38,107 bases of DNA from Anaerovirgula multivorans (GCF_900188145.1 NZ_FZOJ01000038.1:1-38107); one strand, 5' to 3'. Shown: positions 17,072 to 24,367, numbered from the stretch's first letter. The notes: generated from the letters alone by a model not told the origin. Numbers and translations are program-made.

Positions 17072-17340
17072 TATCTTCTCCACGCGTTACCACCCTATTT
17101 AGAATCCACCTCACAGTAGAATCCGCTCACTAGGTTCCATCAAACCCTTGCCTGTAACGGGGCATACCGTTTACCTCTTACTGAAAAACTTCATCATTTC
17201 AGAGGAACTGCTTGGGAGGGATTTGTATTTCACGACAGTATCGGTTCACAGCAACCACCGACTCTCTGTAACTGTTGAAGGTAAAATACCATTCTCCTTC
17301 ATTGCATTTATGTGAGTTACACAATTTAGTTTTATGTATT
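17022..17340 (-). promoter_or_regulatory. T-box riboswitch leader of the ilv-leu operon
   Basis: The T-box core AGGGTGGTAACGCG lies at 17083-17096 (minus) and is followed by a GC-rich terminator. Stem I features are visible, including AGAGAGTCGGTGGTTGCTG and a GTGAA bulge. Alignment with the thrS leader places the specifier triplet at ATC (17220-17222), an isoleucine codon. CTC (Leu) overlaps the same region in another register, so isoleucine is the likely but not certain signal. Confidence 0.92.
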
Positions 17341-17346
17341 GTATGT

Positions 17347-17375
17347 ATTTTAACAACATCTATGGGTAATGTCAA
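17347..17375 (-). promoter_or_regulatory. Vegetative promoter of the ilv-leu operon
   Basis: Minus strand: TTGACA (17370-17375), 17-bp spacer, TAAAAT (17347-17352). It is about 470 bp upstream of ilvN; the intervening leader is the T-box. Confidence 0.88.
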
Positions 17376-17559
17376 CCCCTTTTTTAGAAAAATTTAAATA
17401 TATTATAATTTATATTGTTTTTAGATAATTCATTACTTGAAATCTTTTTTACACAGCTCTATAAAGGCAGCGCCTCATACCTACTTACCATAGAATGTGT
17501 AGGAAATGGCCTGCGACCATTCCTAGATTAGGCTTCTCAGTCGCATATCTATAGATTCA
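17376..17559. other. Non-coding stretch between the ilv-leu promoter and the first family 1 repeat
   Basis: No convincing ORF or RNA gene. Around 17490-17530 there is a weak imperfect hairpin (AGGAAATGG / CCATTCCT), possibly a decayed repeat. Confidence 0.4.
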
Positions 17560-17613
17560 AAAGTAGATGACACAAATCTTTGATTTAGTGTCAGTCACTT
17601 TCACAGAATGCAA
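17560..17613 (+). repeat. Family 1 repeat (GTGTCAGTCAC hairpin), copy 1
   Basis: Imperfect hairpin: left arm AAGTAGATGACAC, centre AAATCTTTGATTT, right arm GTGTCAGTCACTT, then CACAGAATGCAA. It adjoins the terminator hairpin of the tRNA operon. Confidence 0.75.
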
Positions 17614-17648
17614 AAATAAAATGATGCACTTTTTAGAAGTCCATCATT
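17610..17648 (-). terminator. Terminator of the tRNA operon
   Basis: The minus-strand stem AATGATGGACT/AGTGCATCATT (17638-17648 with 17620-17630, one mismatch) is followed by TTATTTTTG. It lies 26 bp after the tRNA-Cys CCA end. Confidence 0.75.
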
Positions 17649-17673
17649 CAAAGTTAACCCTATTCGTATTTAG

Positions 17674-17748
<75 letters not shown>

Positions 17749-17761
17749 AAAAACTAATTTT

Positions 17762-17836
17762 TGGAGCGGAAGACGGGACTCGAACCCGCGACCCTCGCCT
17801 TGGCAAGGCGATGCTCTACCACTGAGCCACTTCCGC
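17762..17836 (-). tRNA. tRNA-Gly (GCC)
   Basis: Acceptor GCGGAAG pairs with CTTCCGC, D-arm GCTCAGTGGTAGAGC, anticodon loop TTGCCAA, T-arm GGGTTCGAGTCCC, encoded CCA. Confidence 0.97.
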
Positions 17837-17841
17837 ATTCA

Positions 17842-17917
17842 TGGTGCCCAGAGGCGGAATCGAACCACCGACACGGGGATTTTCAGTCCCCTGCTCTACC
17901 GACTGAGCTATCTGGGC
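17842..17917 (-). tRNA. tRNA-Phe (GAA)
   Basis: Acceptor GCCCAGA pairs with TCTGGGC, D-arm GCTCAGTCGGTAGAGC, anticodon loop CTGAAAA, T-arm GGTTCGATTCC, encoded CCA. It directly abuts tRNA-Val with no spacer. Confidence 0.97.
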
Positions 17918-17993
17918 TGGTGGGCGCAACAGGACTTGAACCTGTGACCCCCTGCTTGTAAGGCAGGTGCTCTCCCAGCTGAGCTATGCGCCC
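17918..17993 (-). tRNA. tRNA-Val (TAC)
   Basis: Acceptor GGGCGCA pairs with TGCGCCC, D-arm GCTCAGCTGGGAGAGC, anticodon loop CTTACAA, T-arm AGGTTCAAGTCCT, encoded CCA. First tRNA of the operon. Confidence 0.97.
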
Positions 17994-18011
17994 TCAGCAG
18001 TGACAAAACTT

Positions 18012-18040
18012 AGTATACGTGATTTTTCTTATTATTTCAA
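18012..18040 (-). promoter_or_regulatory. Promoter of the tRNA operon
   Basis: Minus strand: TTGAAA (18035-18040), 17-bp spacer, TATACT (18012-18017), about 19 bp ahead of tRNA-Val. Confidence 0.8.
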
Positions 18041-18124
18041 GGTGCCCTTTTGGTCATTTCCTATGGTTATTAGCGTTTTAATCATTTTATGTCACTATTT
18101 CTTCTTTTATTGATGTTTTTTAAT

Positions 18125-19003
18125 CTAAATGCTATCTAATAGTTTTTGTAGCTCTTCCTTATTGAAATGATGCTTTTTATTACAGAAATGACAAACGATC
18201 TCCGCCCCCTCATCTTCTTCAATAATTTCCTTCAAATCTTTCTTACCAATACTTATTAGAGCTTTTTCAAATCTATCTTTACTGCAATCACAAACAAAAT
18301 CCACATCATATTTTTCCAGTATCTCAGGTGCCATTTCCCCTAGAACATGATGTAAGATTTCTTCTTCCCTCATGCCTTTATCCATCAAAACCGTAATTGG
18401 CTCCATATTTCCCAGCTTTTCTTCCAGTTTATTCAGGATTTCTTCTTCGATATTTGGTAAAACTTGAATAATAAATCCTCCGGCAGCTTTTATAGTATAA
18501 TCTCGTTCTACTAAAACTCCTAACGCTACTGCAGAAGGCTGTTGCTCTGAATTAACAAAGTAGGAGGCAAAATCTTCTCCTATTTCTCCTGATACTAAAG
18601 GCGATGTTCCTACATAAGGATCCTTTAGTCCTAAATCTTTGATCACAGTTATATCACCTTTTTTTCCTACCGCTTCACCTACGTTTAGCTTTCCTGGTCT
18701 TATATAGGTGCTTTCAGCTTCAGGATGTGCTACATAGCCCTTTACATTTCCATAGCTGTTGCCTACTACTACAATAGACCCTAACTTCCCACCGCCGTTG
18801 ATTTTTACAGTAAGCTTATGATTTTCTGATTTAAGCATTAATCCCATCATAGAAGCAGCTGTTAAGGTTCTTCCTAGAGCTGCTATAGCGACTGGAGATG
18901 CTGCATGCAGTCTCCTTGCCTTTTCCACCATACTAGTAGTATTGGCAACAAACACTCGAATACTGTTGTTAGCAGCTGTTCCCCGAATTACTATACTTTT
19001 CAT
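18125..19003 (-). CDS. hslO: Redox-regulated chaperone Hsp33
   Basis: Cytosolic holdase chaperone activated by oxidation, which releases zinc from its C-terminal switch. The 292-residue protein has the normal length. The substrate-binding core shows VAIAALGRTLTAASMMGLML, GGGKLGSIVVVGNSYGNVKGYVA in two blocks and GEIGEDFASYFVNSEQQPSAV. The zinc cysteines are C238 and C240 (CDC) and C271 and C274 (CHFC), all present, so the redox switch is complete. The ATG follows GAGAGGTATCTAT. It lies alone between the tRNA operon and csp. Confidence 0.96.
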   Translation of the reverse strand: MKSIVIRGTAANNSIRVFVANTTSMVEKARRLHAASPVAIAALGRTLTAASMMGLMLKSENHKLTVKINGGGKLGSIVVVGNSYGNVKGYVAHPEAESTYIRPGKLNVGEAVGKKGDITVIKDLGLKDPYVGTSPLVSGEIGEDFASYFVNSEQQPSAVALGVLVERDYTIKAAGGFIIQVLPNIEEEILNKLEEKLGNMEPITVLMDKGMREEEILHHVLGEMAPEILEKYDVDFVCDCSKDRFEKALISIGKKDLKEIIEEDEGAEIVCHFCNKKHHFNKEELQKLLDSI

Positions 19004-19082
19004 ATAGATACCTCTCTTTCCTATCTAATTACTATATTTAGTATGTCAAACTTTTTACTAAGATATTATAGTCTTAAAACAT

Positions 19083-19113
19083 AAAAAAAACAAGTTGGTA
19101 TACCAACCTGTTT
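19083..19113 (-). terminator. Terminator downstream of csp
   Basis: Minus strand AGGTTGGTATACCAACTTG forms an almost fully palindromic hairpin followed by TTTTTTTTAT. It is about 70 bp beyond the csp stop. Confidence 0.85.
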
Positions 19114-19182
19114 TAATCTACGGTAAATTCTTATATAATTAATCCCTAAAGGATTTGGCTACAAGATCAACCTGCTTTTTAA

Positions 19183-19383
19183 CTACGCTCTAGATACGTT
19201 TGTAGCTTGAGGTCCTTTGTCTCCTTGAACAATTTCAAATTGAACAACTTGACCTTCTTCTAATGTTTTGAATCCATCCATAGTAATTGCTGAAAAGTGT
19301 ACGAACACATCGTCTCCGTTTTCTCTAGAAATAAATCCATAACCTTTCTCAGCGTTAAACCATTTAACTGTACCTTTTTCCAT
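19183..19383 (-). CDS. Cold-shock protein (CspA family)
   Basis: Small single-stranded nucleic-acid-binding protein that melts RNA structure. The 66 residues form one cold-shock domain with RNP1 (KGYGFISRE) and RNP2 (DVFVHFSAI). It starts MEKGTVKWFN and ends GPQATNV, both typical. The ATG follows AGGAGGAATTTTTAA, giving strong translation. A consensus promoter 66-94 bp upstream leaves an AU-rich leader of about 60 nt. It is monocistronic, with its own terminator. Confidence 0.97.
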   Translation of the reverse strand: MEKGTVKWFNAEKGYGFISRENGDDVFVHFSAITMDGFKTLEEGQVVQFEIVQGDKGPQATNVSRA

Positions 19384-19448
19384 TTAAAAATTCCTCCTAA
19401 AACTTTAATTAAATTTAACAAAGACACTATGTATCCTTATTCCATATT

Positions 19449-19477
19449 AGTGTAACATAGCAAAATATTGATGTCAA
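19449..19477 (-). promoter_or_regulatory. Vegetative promoter of csp
   Basis: Minus strand: TTGACA (19472-19477), 17-bp spacer, TACACT (19449-19454). Confidence 0.8.
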
Positions 19478-19519
19478 CTGTTTTTTATAGAGTCTGTGCT
19501 TTTGCTTGTCTTCTTTTTC

Positions 19520-19711
19520 CTACTGTTGAACTGCTTTTTTAAGCTGTTTTTTTCGAACCGTCATCAGACCGCCAATCCTTCCAGTCTCTTTAGCAGTTAA
19601 CCCGCCCCACCCCAAGTTTTTAACCTTGTCTATCAAGCCTAACTCTTCTGCAATTTCATATTTCATCATTAAATCTGGCGTAAACTCTTCTCTAAATTGA
19701 TTTTTAGACAT
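19520..19711 (-). CDS. Small acid-soluble spore protein, alpha/beta type (SspF-like)
   Basis: A DNA-binding spore coat-interior protein that protects spore DNA. The 63-residue sequence has KYEIAEELGL, where YEIA resembles the germination-protease cleavage site, followed by DKVKNLGWGGLTAKETGRIGG. This is closer to the minor SspF group (KNGGWGEIRARDAG) than to the major SASPs. I start at the ATG 19711 (MSKNQFREEF) because GGAGGG sits 6 bp upstream; a TTG two codons earlier would overlap the ribosome-binding site. A 9-bp inverted repeat (19722-19749) lies immediately upstream. Confidence 0.85.
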   Translation of the reverse strand: MSKNQFREEFTPDLMMKYEIAEELGLIDKVKNLGWGGLTAKETGRIGGLMTVRKKQLKKAVQQ

Positions 19712-19721
19712 TTTCAACCCT

Positions 19722-19749
19722 CCTATTTTTATTGTTGCTGAAAAATAGG
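19722..19749 (-). promoter_or_regulatory. Hairpin abutting the spore-protein ribosome-binding site
   Basis: Minus strand CCTATTTTT-10 nt-AAAAATAGG, a perfect 9-bp stem whose 3' arm runs straight into AGGAGGG. It may modulate translation or end read-through from the CPBP gene, but no U-tract follows. Confidence 0.35.
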
Positions 19750-19769
19750 AAAATTATACAACTTTCTTT

Positions 19770-20744
19770 TTAGCCAAGATATATAATTTCTTTTACCTGC
19801 AGAAGCACAACCAGCAAGTATAGAGGTAGCACCAGTAGTAAAGGTAAATAATCTTTTAAGAATACAGGGTCTTGTATTTCTATTTCATATTCTAGCCTAT
19901 CTTGATCAAAGTTATTCTGTCTAGATAATTTTTTTTGTTGATCCATATCTTTTTTTATGATATTTGCTAATTTTAAAGCTATAAAAGCTGTTATCGTCGC
20001 GATTATGCCAAAAAATATTACTGTCATTGCGAGAGCAGCAGTAGTAGAAATATCCGCAGCCGCTTCTTGGTTCCCCTCTAAAAAACGACTTAAGGTATTT
20101 AACAGAAAGCCTAAGGTAACAGCAAAACCGTTATTTACCATATGCCCTATGATCCCTGCATATAAGGAGTCCGTTAAAATCACTAAATAAGAAAAAACTA
20201 AGCCTAAAACAATCGGGCCAAACAAATTATATATATTGAAATGAAAAACTCCAAAAAGGATGGAGGATATAATCATTGCTTTTTTTACTCCCAAACCTTC
20301 ATATCCAGGTAAAATAAAACCTCTAAAAAATACTTCCTCACATATACCAGCAGATATAGAAATAATCAATAATAGTAAAATATATTCTGAAGTATTGGTA
20401 GCTGTAGGTAGTTCAGGAATATTCAAATTTCCTAACAAGCTTAATAATGCCATGAGAACTGCATTTGCAAAAACTGCTGTAGGATACATTAACAATGTTA
20501 TACATACAACCAACAGACCGTGCTTCGTACTTATTTTATTGAATCTCATTGTTTTTTTGATAGATATTTTTTTCATCTGAAGATATATAATAGGCGGCAA
20601 TAAAATCAATAGATATTGGGTAATGACTAATCCTAATTCTAAACTAAGATTTTGAAAGTAAAATCCAACAGTAAAAAAAAGTATTGCTCCAATGAGATAT
20701 AATATATTTGCATCTACTACCTTTAATCTTTTTTCATCTAACAT
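19770..20744 (-). CDS. CPBP-family intramembrane metalloprotease
   Basis: A 324-residue polytopic membrane protein with about eight hydrophobic segments. The three CPBP/Abi motifs are present: EEVFFRG with E136, E137 and R141; FGVFHFN with H168; and GHMVNNG with H201. The residues needed for glutamate-based metalloprotease activity are therefore intact. The C-terminus adds a charged loop (about 265-300) and a last membrane segment (about 302-323). Its substrate is unknown. It lies 16 bp downstream of the M20 amidohydrolase gene on the same strand, so they are probably co-transcribed. Confidence 0.88.
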   Translation of the reverse strand: MLDEKRLKVVDANILYLIGAILFFTVGFYFQNLSLELGLVITQYLLILLPPIIYLQMKKISIKKTMRFNKISTKHGLLVVCITLLMYPTAVFANAVLMALLSLLGNLNIPELPTATNTSEYILLLLIISISAGICEEVFFRGFILPGYEGLGVKKAMIISSILFGVFHFNIYNLFGPIVLGLVFSYLVILTDSLYAGIIGHMVNNGFAVTLGFLLNTLSRFLEGNQEAAADISTTAALAMTVIFFGIIATITAFIALKLANIIKKDMDQQKKLSRQNNFDQDRLEYEIEIQDPVFLKDYLPLLLVLPLYLLVVLLQVKEIIYLG

Positions 20745-20760
20745 TTATTCACTTCCTTTT

Positions 20761-21927
20761 TTATATTTCTAATGCACTTCGATACGCTAATAAATTTACA
20801 AAAGCTTGCAGTCCATATGCTAATATTTTTTCATCGAAATCAAACCTACCATTATGTAGAGGATGAATGAACCCTTTTTCTTCATTTCTAGTTCCTAAGA
20901 AAAAGAAAACACCTGGTATCTGCTTTTGATAAAAAGCAAAATCTTCTGCTAACATAATAGGATCTACTATTTCTATCCTATTCTTTTCTTGAGACTCTAT
21001 AAAGATTTTAGTTAAGTATTCATCATTATATACTGCTGGATACATATCTCTAAATACCATATTGATTTGACATCGATAACTGACTTCAATGCCCTTTTTA
21101 AAATCCATCATTCTTTCTTTAATGCGATCATAAACCTCTTGACTAAAGGTTCGGATGGTTCCTTCCAATACACCACTTTTAGCAATGATATTTCTTTTTT
21201 CTCCCGCTTCAAGTCTTCCTATTGTTAAAACTGCTGGATCGATAGGGTTTATACTTCGACTAATAATTGACTGCATGCCTACCACCATCTCACTGGCGAT
21301 TTGAATGCTATCAGTACCAATATGGGGCATAGCACCATGGGCACTTTTCCCTTCTATATGTATATCAAATTCTCCATTTTGTGACATCATGGCCCCTGGT
21401 CTTATGCCAATTTTACCCTCTTCTAATCCTGGAAATAGATGTAGACCATAAACTTCCTCTACTCCATATTTTGTCAAAAATCCCTTCTCTAAAATCGGTA
21501 ATGCCCCTCCTGGACCTTCTTCTGCTGGTTGGAAGAGTAATACAACATTATCCTTTAGCTTACTTTTATTATTATTTAATAGTTTGGCTAAACCTAAAAC
21601 AATAGTCATATGCCCATCATGACCACATGCATGCATTTTACAAGAATGTGTGGACTTAAAGTCCAGCTCCGTTTCTTCTTGCATTCCTAAAGCATCCATG
21701 TCAGCACGAAAACAGTAGGTTTTTGTGGGGTTTGTTCCTTTAAAATATACTATAAGCCCAGTTCCCAGTACATCTCCTTCAAATTTAATATTTAAGCTTT
21801 GTAGATACTTTTGAATATACTGAGAAGTTTTATATTCTTCAAGGCTTAATTCAGGTATTTGATGAAGATCCCTCCGGATTTTTTGTAATTCTTCTTGTAA
21901 GTCTTGTATTTCAGTTGATAGTTTCAA
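20761..21927 (-). CDS. M20D-family amidohydrolase, candidate N-acetyldiaminopimelate deacetylase
   Basis: A dinuclear-metal amidohydrolase of 388 residues. Ligands of the M20D family are visible: C101 and H103 (MHACGHDGH), E136-E137 (QPAEEGPGG), H163 (YGLHLFPG) and a C-terminal HPLHNGRFDFDE. The dimerisation domain contains GKSAHGAMPH. Family activities include hippurate, indole-acetyl-amino acid and N-acetyl-LL-diaminopimelate hydrolysis. The divergent neighbour dapH makes N-acetyl-tetrahydrodipicolinate, which favours the last, as in the Bacillus YkuQ-YkuR pair; this is inference. The start codon is TTG, preceded by AAAGGAGTGG. Confidence 0.85.
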   Translation of the reverse strand: MKLSTEIQDLQEELQKIRRDLHQIPELSLEEYKTSQYIQKYLQSLNIKFEGDVLGTGLIVYFKGTNPTKTYCFRADMDALGMQEETELDFKSTHSCKMHACGHDGHMTIVLGLAKLLNNNKSKLKDNVVLLFQPAEEGPGGALPILEKGFLTKYGVEEVYGLHLFPGLEEGKIGIRPGAMMSQNGEFDIHIEGKSAHGAMPHIGTDSIQIASEMVVGMQSIISRSINPIDPAVLTIGRLEAGEKRNIIAKSGVLEGTIRTFSQEVYDRIKERMMDFKKGIEVSYRCQINMVFRDMYPAVYNDEYLTKIFIESQEKNRIEIVDPIMLAEDFAFYQKQIPGVFFFLGTRNEEKGFIHPLHNGRFDFDEKILAYGLQAFVNLLAYRSALEI

Positions 21928-22223
21928 TGGAAGCCACTCCTTTAATTATTTATCTCTTCTATTTTATAGTTTTTACACCCTGAAAACAACTTATTTAACT
22001 ATAGCTTTCCTATATTTTACACTTTTCTAATTACAATGGTTTATGGAACCATTCATAATACTTTTTCCCATAGAAATTGGGGCATTTTTATTCAAATATA
22101 TAATATATATATTAATAGATTAAATAAATAGCATTTTTGTCTTTTAAAGCCTATAAGTTAACTCTATATACATAGAAATGGTTTTACAAGCGGGAAATGT
22201 AGCAACGAAAGGAATGATTACAA
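21928..22223. other. Divergent intergenic region M20 amidohydrolase / dapH
   Basis: About 300 bp, AT-rich. I see no clear sigma-A consensus, no lysine riboswitch core and no T-box. dapH is preceded by AAAGGAATGATTACAA. Confidence 0.5.
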
Positions 22224-22961
22224 ATGAGTAATGAGTTTAAAAATTTTCATAGTAATAATGCCTTAACTGAGGCTGAAGTAATAGCTAAATTTATTAAAGA
22301 ATCAAAAAAAACAACCCCAGTAAAGGTCTATATTCAAGGTAAACTCAATCACCTAAATTCTGACAACGTTAAATTGTTTGGACAAGATAACTTTTGGATT
22401 ATCATCGGTGAATATCATGAAGTGAATAAAATACTAGAATTAAATAAACATACTATAGAAAACTATCACTTAGAAAATGACAGAAGAAATTCTGCTATTC
22501 CGCTAATGAATTTACTTCATCTCAACGCTCGGGTTGAACCTGGAGCTTTTATTCGAGAAGGGGTAGAAATTGAAAAAAATGCTATCATTATGATGGGCGC
22601 AGTATTAAATATAGGTGCGAAAATTGGAGAGAATACTATGATTGACATGAACTGTGTTATTGGTGCTAGAGGCATCATTGGCAAAAATGTTCACATAGGT
22701 GCCGGTACAGTTATTGCTGGTGTATTGGAACCACCTAGCAAGGATCCAGTGATTATAGAAGATGAAGTTTTTATAGGGGCAAATGTAGTCGTTCTAGAAG
22801 GTGTAAAGGTTTGTAAAGGATCAGTAATTGCTGCAGGTTCTGTGGTAACAAAAGATGTACCACCAAATACAGTCGTGGCTGGTATGCCTGCAAAAATAAT
22901 CAAATCTAAGGATAGTAGAACTGCAGATAAGGTACAGCTATTGGAGGATTTAAGAGGGTAA
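22224..22961 (+). CDS. dapH: 2,3,4,5-tetrahydropyridine-2,6-dicarboxylate N-acetyltransferase
   Basis: Acetylates tetrahydrodipicolinate using acetyl-CoA, in the acetyl branch of lysine and peptidoglycan diaminopimelate synthesis. The 245-residue protein has an N-terminal domain typical of DapH (ALTEAEVIAKFIKESKKTTP) and then a left-handed beta-helix of hexapeptide repeats from about residue 95 (NARVEPGAFIREGV, IIMMGAVLNIGAKIGENTMI in one run, GAGTVIAGVLEPPSKDP, ANVVVLEGVKV). The EPPSKDP insert is diagnostic for DapH rather than DapD. It diverges from the M20 amidohydrolase, the probable deacetylase. Confidence 0.95.
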   Translation: MSNEFKNFHSNNALTEAEVIAKFIKESKKTTPVKVYIQGKLNHLNSDNVKLFGQDNFWIIIGEYHEVNKILELNKHTIENYHLENDRRNSAIPLMNLLHLNARVEPGAFIREGVEIEKNAIIMMGAVLNIGAKIGENTMIDMNCVIGARGIIGKNVHIGAGTVIAGVLEPPSKDPVIIEDEVFIGANVVVLEGVKVCKGSVIAAGSVVTKDVPPNTVVAGMPAKIIKSKDSRTADKVQLLEDLRG

Positions 22962-22991
22962 AAAAGTTGTAGAGGATTCATCCCTACAACT
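22960..22991 (-). terminator. Terminator of hpt (between dapH and hpt)
   Basis: Stem AGTTGTAGAGGA / TCCCTACAACT with one mismatch. On the minus strand it is followed by TTTTTTACC, so it mainly serves hpt; it may also slow dapH transcription. Confidence 0.75.
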
Positions 22992-22996
22992 CTTGT

Positions 22997-23050
22997 TGCA
23001 CTCTGCCAAAGTGACTGACACCAAATTAAAGATTTGGATCATCTACTTTT
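22997..23050 (-). repeat. Family 1 repeat, copy 2
   Basis: Minus strand: AAAGTAGATGATCC, centre AAATCTTTAATTT, then GTGTCAGTCACTTT and GGCAGAGTGCAA. It starts on the hpt stop codon and leads directly into the hpt terminator hairpin. Confidence 0.8.
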
Positions 23051-23588
23051 ATCGATCTTTTTCCGTAACTACAAAAACATAAGGAATATTACGATAATAA
23101 CTCCCATAATTTAATCCATATCCCACAACAAATTTATCAGGAATTGTAAATCCTACATAATCAGGATTTAATTCTACTTGTCTTCTCTCTGGCTTATCTA
23201 GCAATACACAGCATTTGATACTGGCAGGGTTCTTCTTTTGTAAATGTTCTAAAACATATTTCATAGTTAGCCCTGAATCAGTAATATCATCCACAACCAA
23301 AATATCATAATCTGTTAAATCTTCATCAATGTCTGATACAATCTCTACAGCACCACTACTTTCCATCCCATATCCATAGCTGGATGTAGTCATAAAATTA
23401 ATTTTGACAGGGATCACCAATTCCCTTACCAAATCTGCTGTGAAGATAAAACTACCTTTCAATAGAGAAACAACATAAAGTTTCTTGCTATCATAATCTT
23501 TAGATAACTCTTGTCCTAACTCTCTTAATCTCTTCTTTATATCTTCTTGCGAGCAAAGTACTTCCCATACTTTTTTATCTATATCCAT
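23049..23588 (-). CDS. hpt: Hypoxanthine(-guanine) phosphoribosyltransferase
   Basis: Purine salvage: PRPP plus hypoxanthine or guanine gives IMP or GMP. The family fold is clear: VSLLKGSFIFTADLVREL, the PRPP loop ILVVDDITDSGLT, and the C-terminal VGFTIPDKFVVGYGLNY that contacts the base. The open frame extends to an ATG at 23609, but I start at 23588 (179 residues, MDIDKKVWEV) because GGAGGG lies 7 bp before it and overlaps the extra codons. A consensus promoter is at 23639-23667. A family 1 repeat overlaps the stop codon without altering conserved residues. Confidence 0.95.
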   Translation of the reverse strand: MDIDKKVWEVLCSQEDIKKRLRELGQELSKDYDSKKLYVVSLLKGSFIFTADLVRELVIPVKINFMTTSSYGYGMESSGAVEIVSDIDEDLTDYDILVVDDITDSGLTMKYVLEHLQKKNPASIKCCVLLDKPERRQVELNPDYVGFTIPDKFVVGYGLNYGSYYRNIPYVFVVTEKDR

Positions 23589-23638
23589 AGGTTTTCCCTC
23601 CATTATCATGCTGTTAATATTTTGTAATATTACTAAAT

Positions 23639-23667
23639 ATTTTAATGGAAATACTTCTTGATGTCAA
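23639..23667 (-). promoter_or_regulatory. Vegetative promoter of hpt
   Basis: Minus strand: TTGACA (23662-23667), 17-bp spacer, TAAAAT (23639-23644). Confidence 0.85.
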
Positions 23668-23756
23668 ATTATTTGTCGATTAATAAGTGAATTTAAGTTT
23701 AACTGTATTTTGCTATAAAACATTAGATTTTATTTACTTGCTACTTATTATTTAAA

Positions 23757-23891
23757 TCAATTTTTTTCCATTCTGTGTAAGATTCCTTTGATTTCCTTTA
23801 GCAAAACAATCATCTTATTAAGAGAATACTGCATAGATATTAAAATGATAAAAAGAATAGCTCCAGCAACTACCAAATTCCCATAATTCAT
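23757..23891 (-). CDS. Small single-pass membrane protein (44 aa), unknown function
   Basis: An ATG-to-TGA frame of 44 codons. A strong ribosome-binding site (GGAGGTAG) ends 5 bp before the ATG at 23891, which argues that it is translated. Residues 5-21 (NLVVAGAILFIILISMQ) are hydrophobic and would form one membrane helix; the rest is an amphipathic, Lys-rich helix ending LHRMEKN. The topology suggests a small anchored or regulatory protein. It stands alone, between hpt (downstream, same strand) and the divergent RocB-like gene. I do not recognise the family. Confidence 0.65.
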   Translation of the reverse strand: MNYGNLVVAGAILFIILISMQYSLNKMIVLLKEIKGILHRMEKN

Positions 23892-23985
23892 CTTATCTAC
23901 CTCCATAAATCATATTTATAGATAACCAAGTTGAAATATAAAATGATGCTATGAAATTTCTGGATAAATCTATCGTTTCATATTT

Positions 23986-24076
23986 TAATTTTGATACACT
24001 AAAGGGCTACATTTGCAGTCCCTAGCTGTGGTTTTCAGCTAGGGGCGAAACCGTAGACCTGTGTGTATTAAAATTA
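23986..24076 (-). repeat. Family 2 repeat, intact copy (about 91 bp)
   Basis: Terminal inverted repeats TAATTTTGATACAC and GTGTATTAAAATTA (one mismatch), with an inner perfect hairpin CCCTAGCTG / CAGCTAGGG (24020-24028 with 24036-24044). It is non-coding and MITE-like. The same unit, interrupted, is at 36727-36919. Confidence 0.75.
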
Positions 24077-24367
24077 TGCTTTACCACTAACTATCACTAT
24101 AACGATAAATAAAAAAATGTATATTTTAAGCTCTGGAGTTGGTTATCTATATACTTCCTTAATTTTAAAGCTCGACATAAAGCGTTTTATTCACTTAAAA
24201 TATTTTTCTACAATCCTTATGTTATCTTTCTCCTATACAGATTTTTGTATATTTCTATCATTATATCATAATCTGTAAAATTAAATCATCTCAACTAAAG
24301 GAATATTCTAACTATAGATAGAAATTCTATAGAGTAATTTTATACATCCTGAAAGGGGGATAAACTA
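24077..24367 (+). other. Upstream region of the RocB-like gene
   Basis: About 290 bp, AT-rich, no ORF. No clear promoter consensus. The only distinct element is the ribosome-binding site GAAAGGGGGA before the TTG start at 24368. Confidence 0.4.

Noticed and set aside
21928..22223. Lysine riboswitch before dapH
   Set aside because: The region is short and AT-rich and shows neither the conserved lysine-box core nor an attenuator hairpin.
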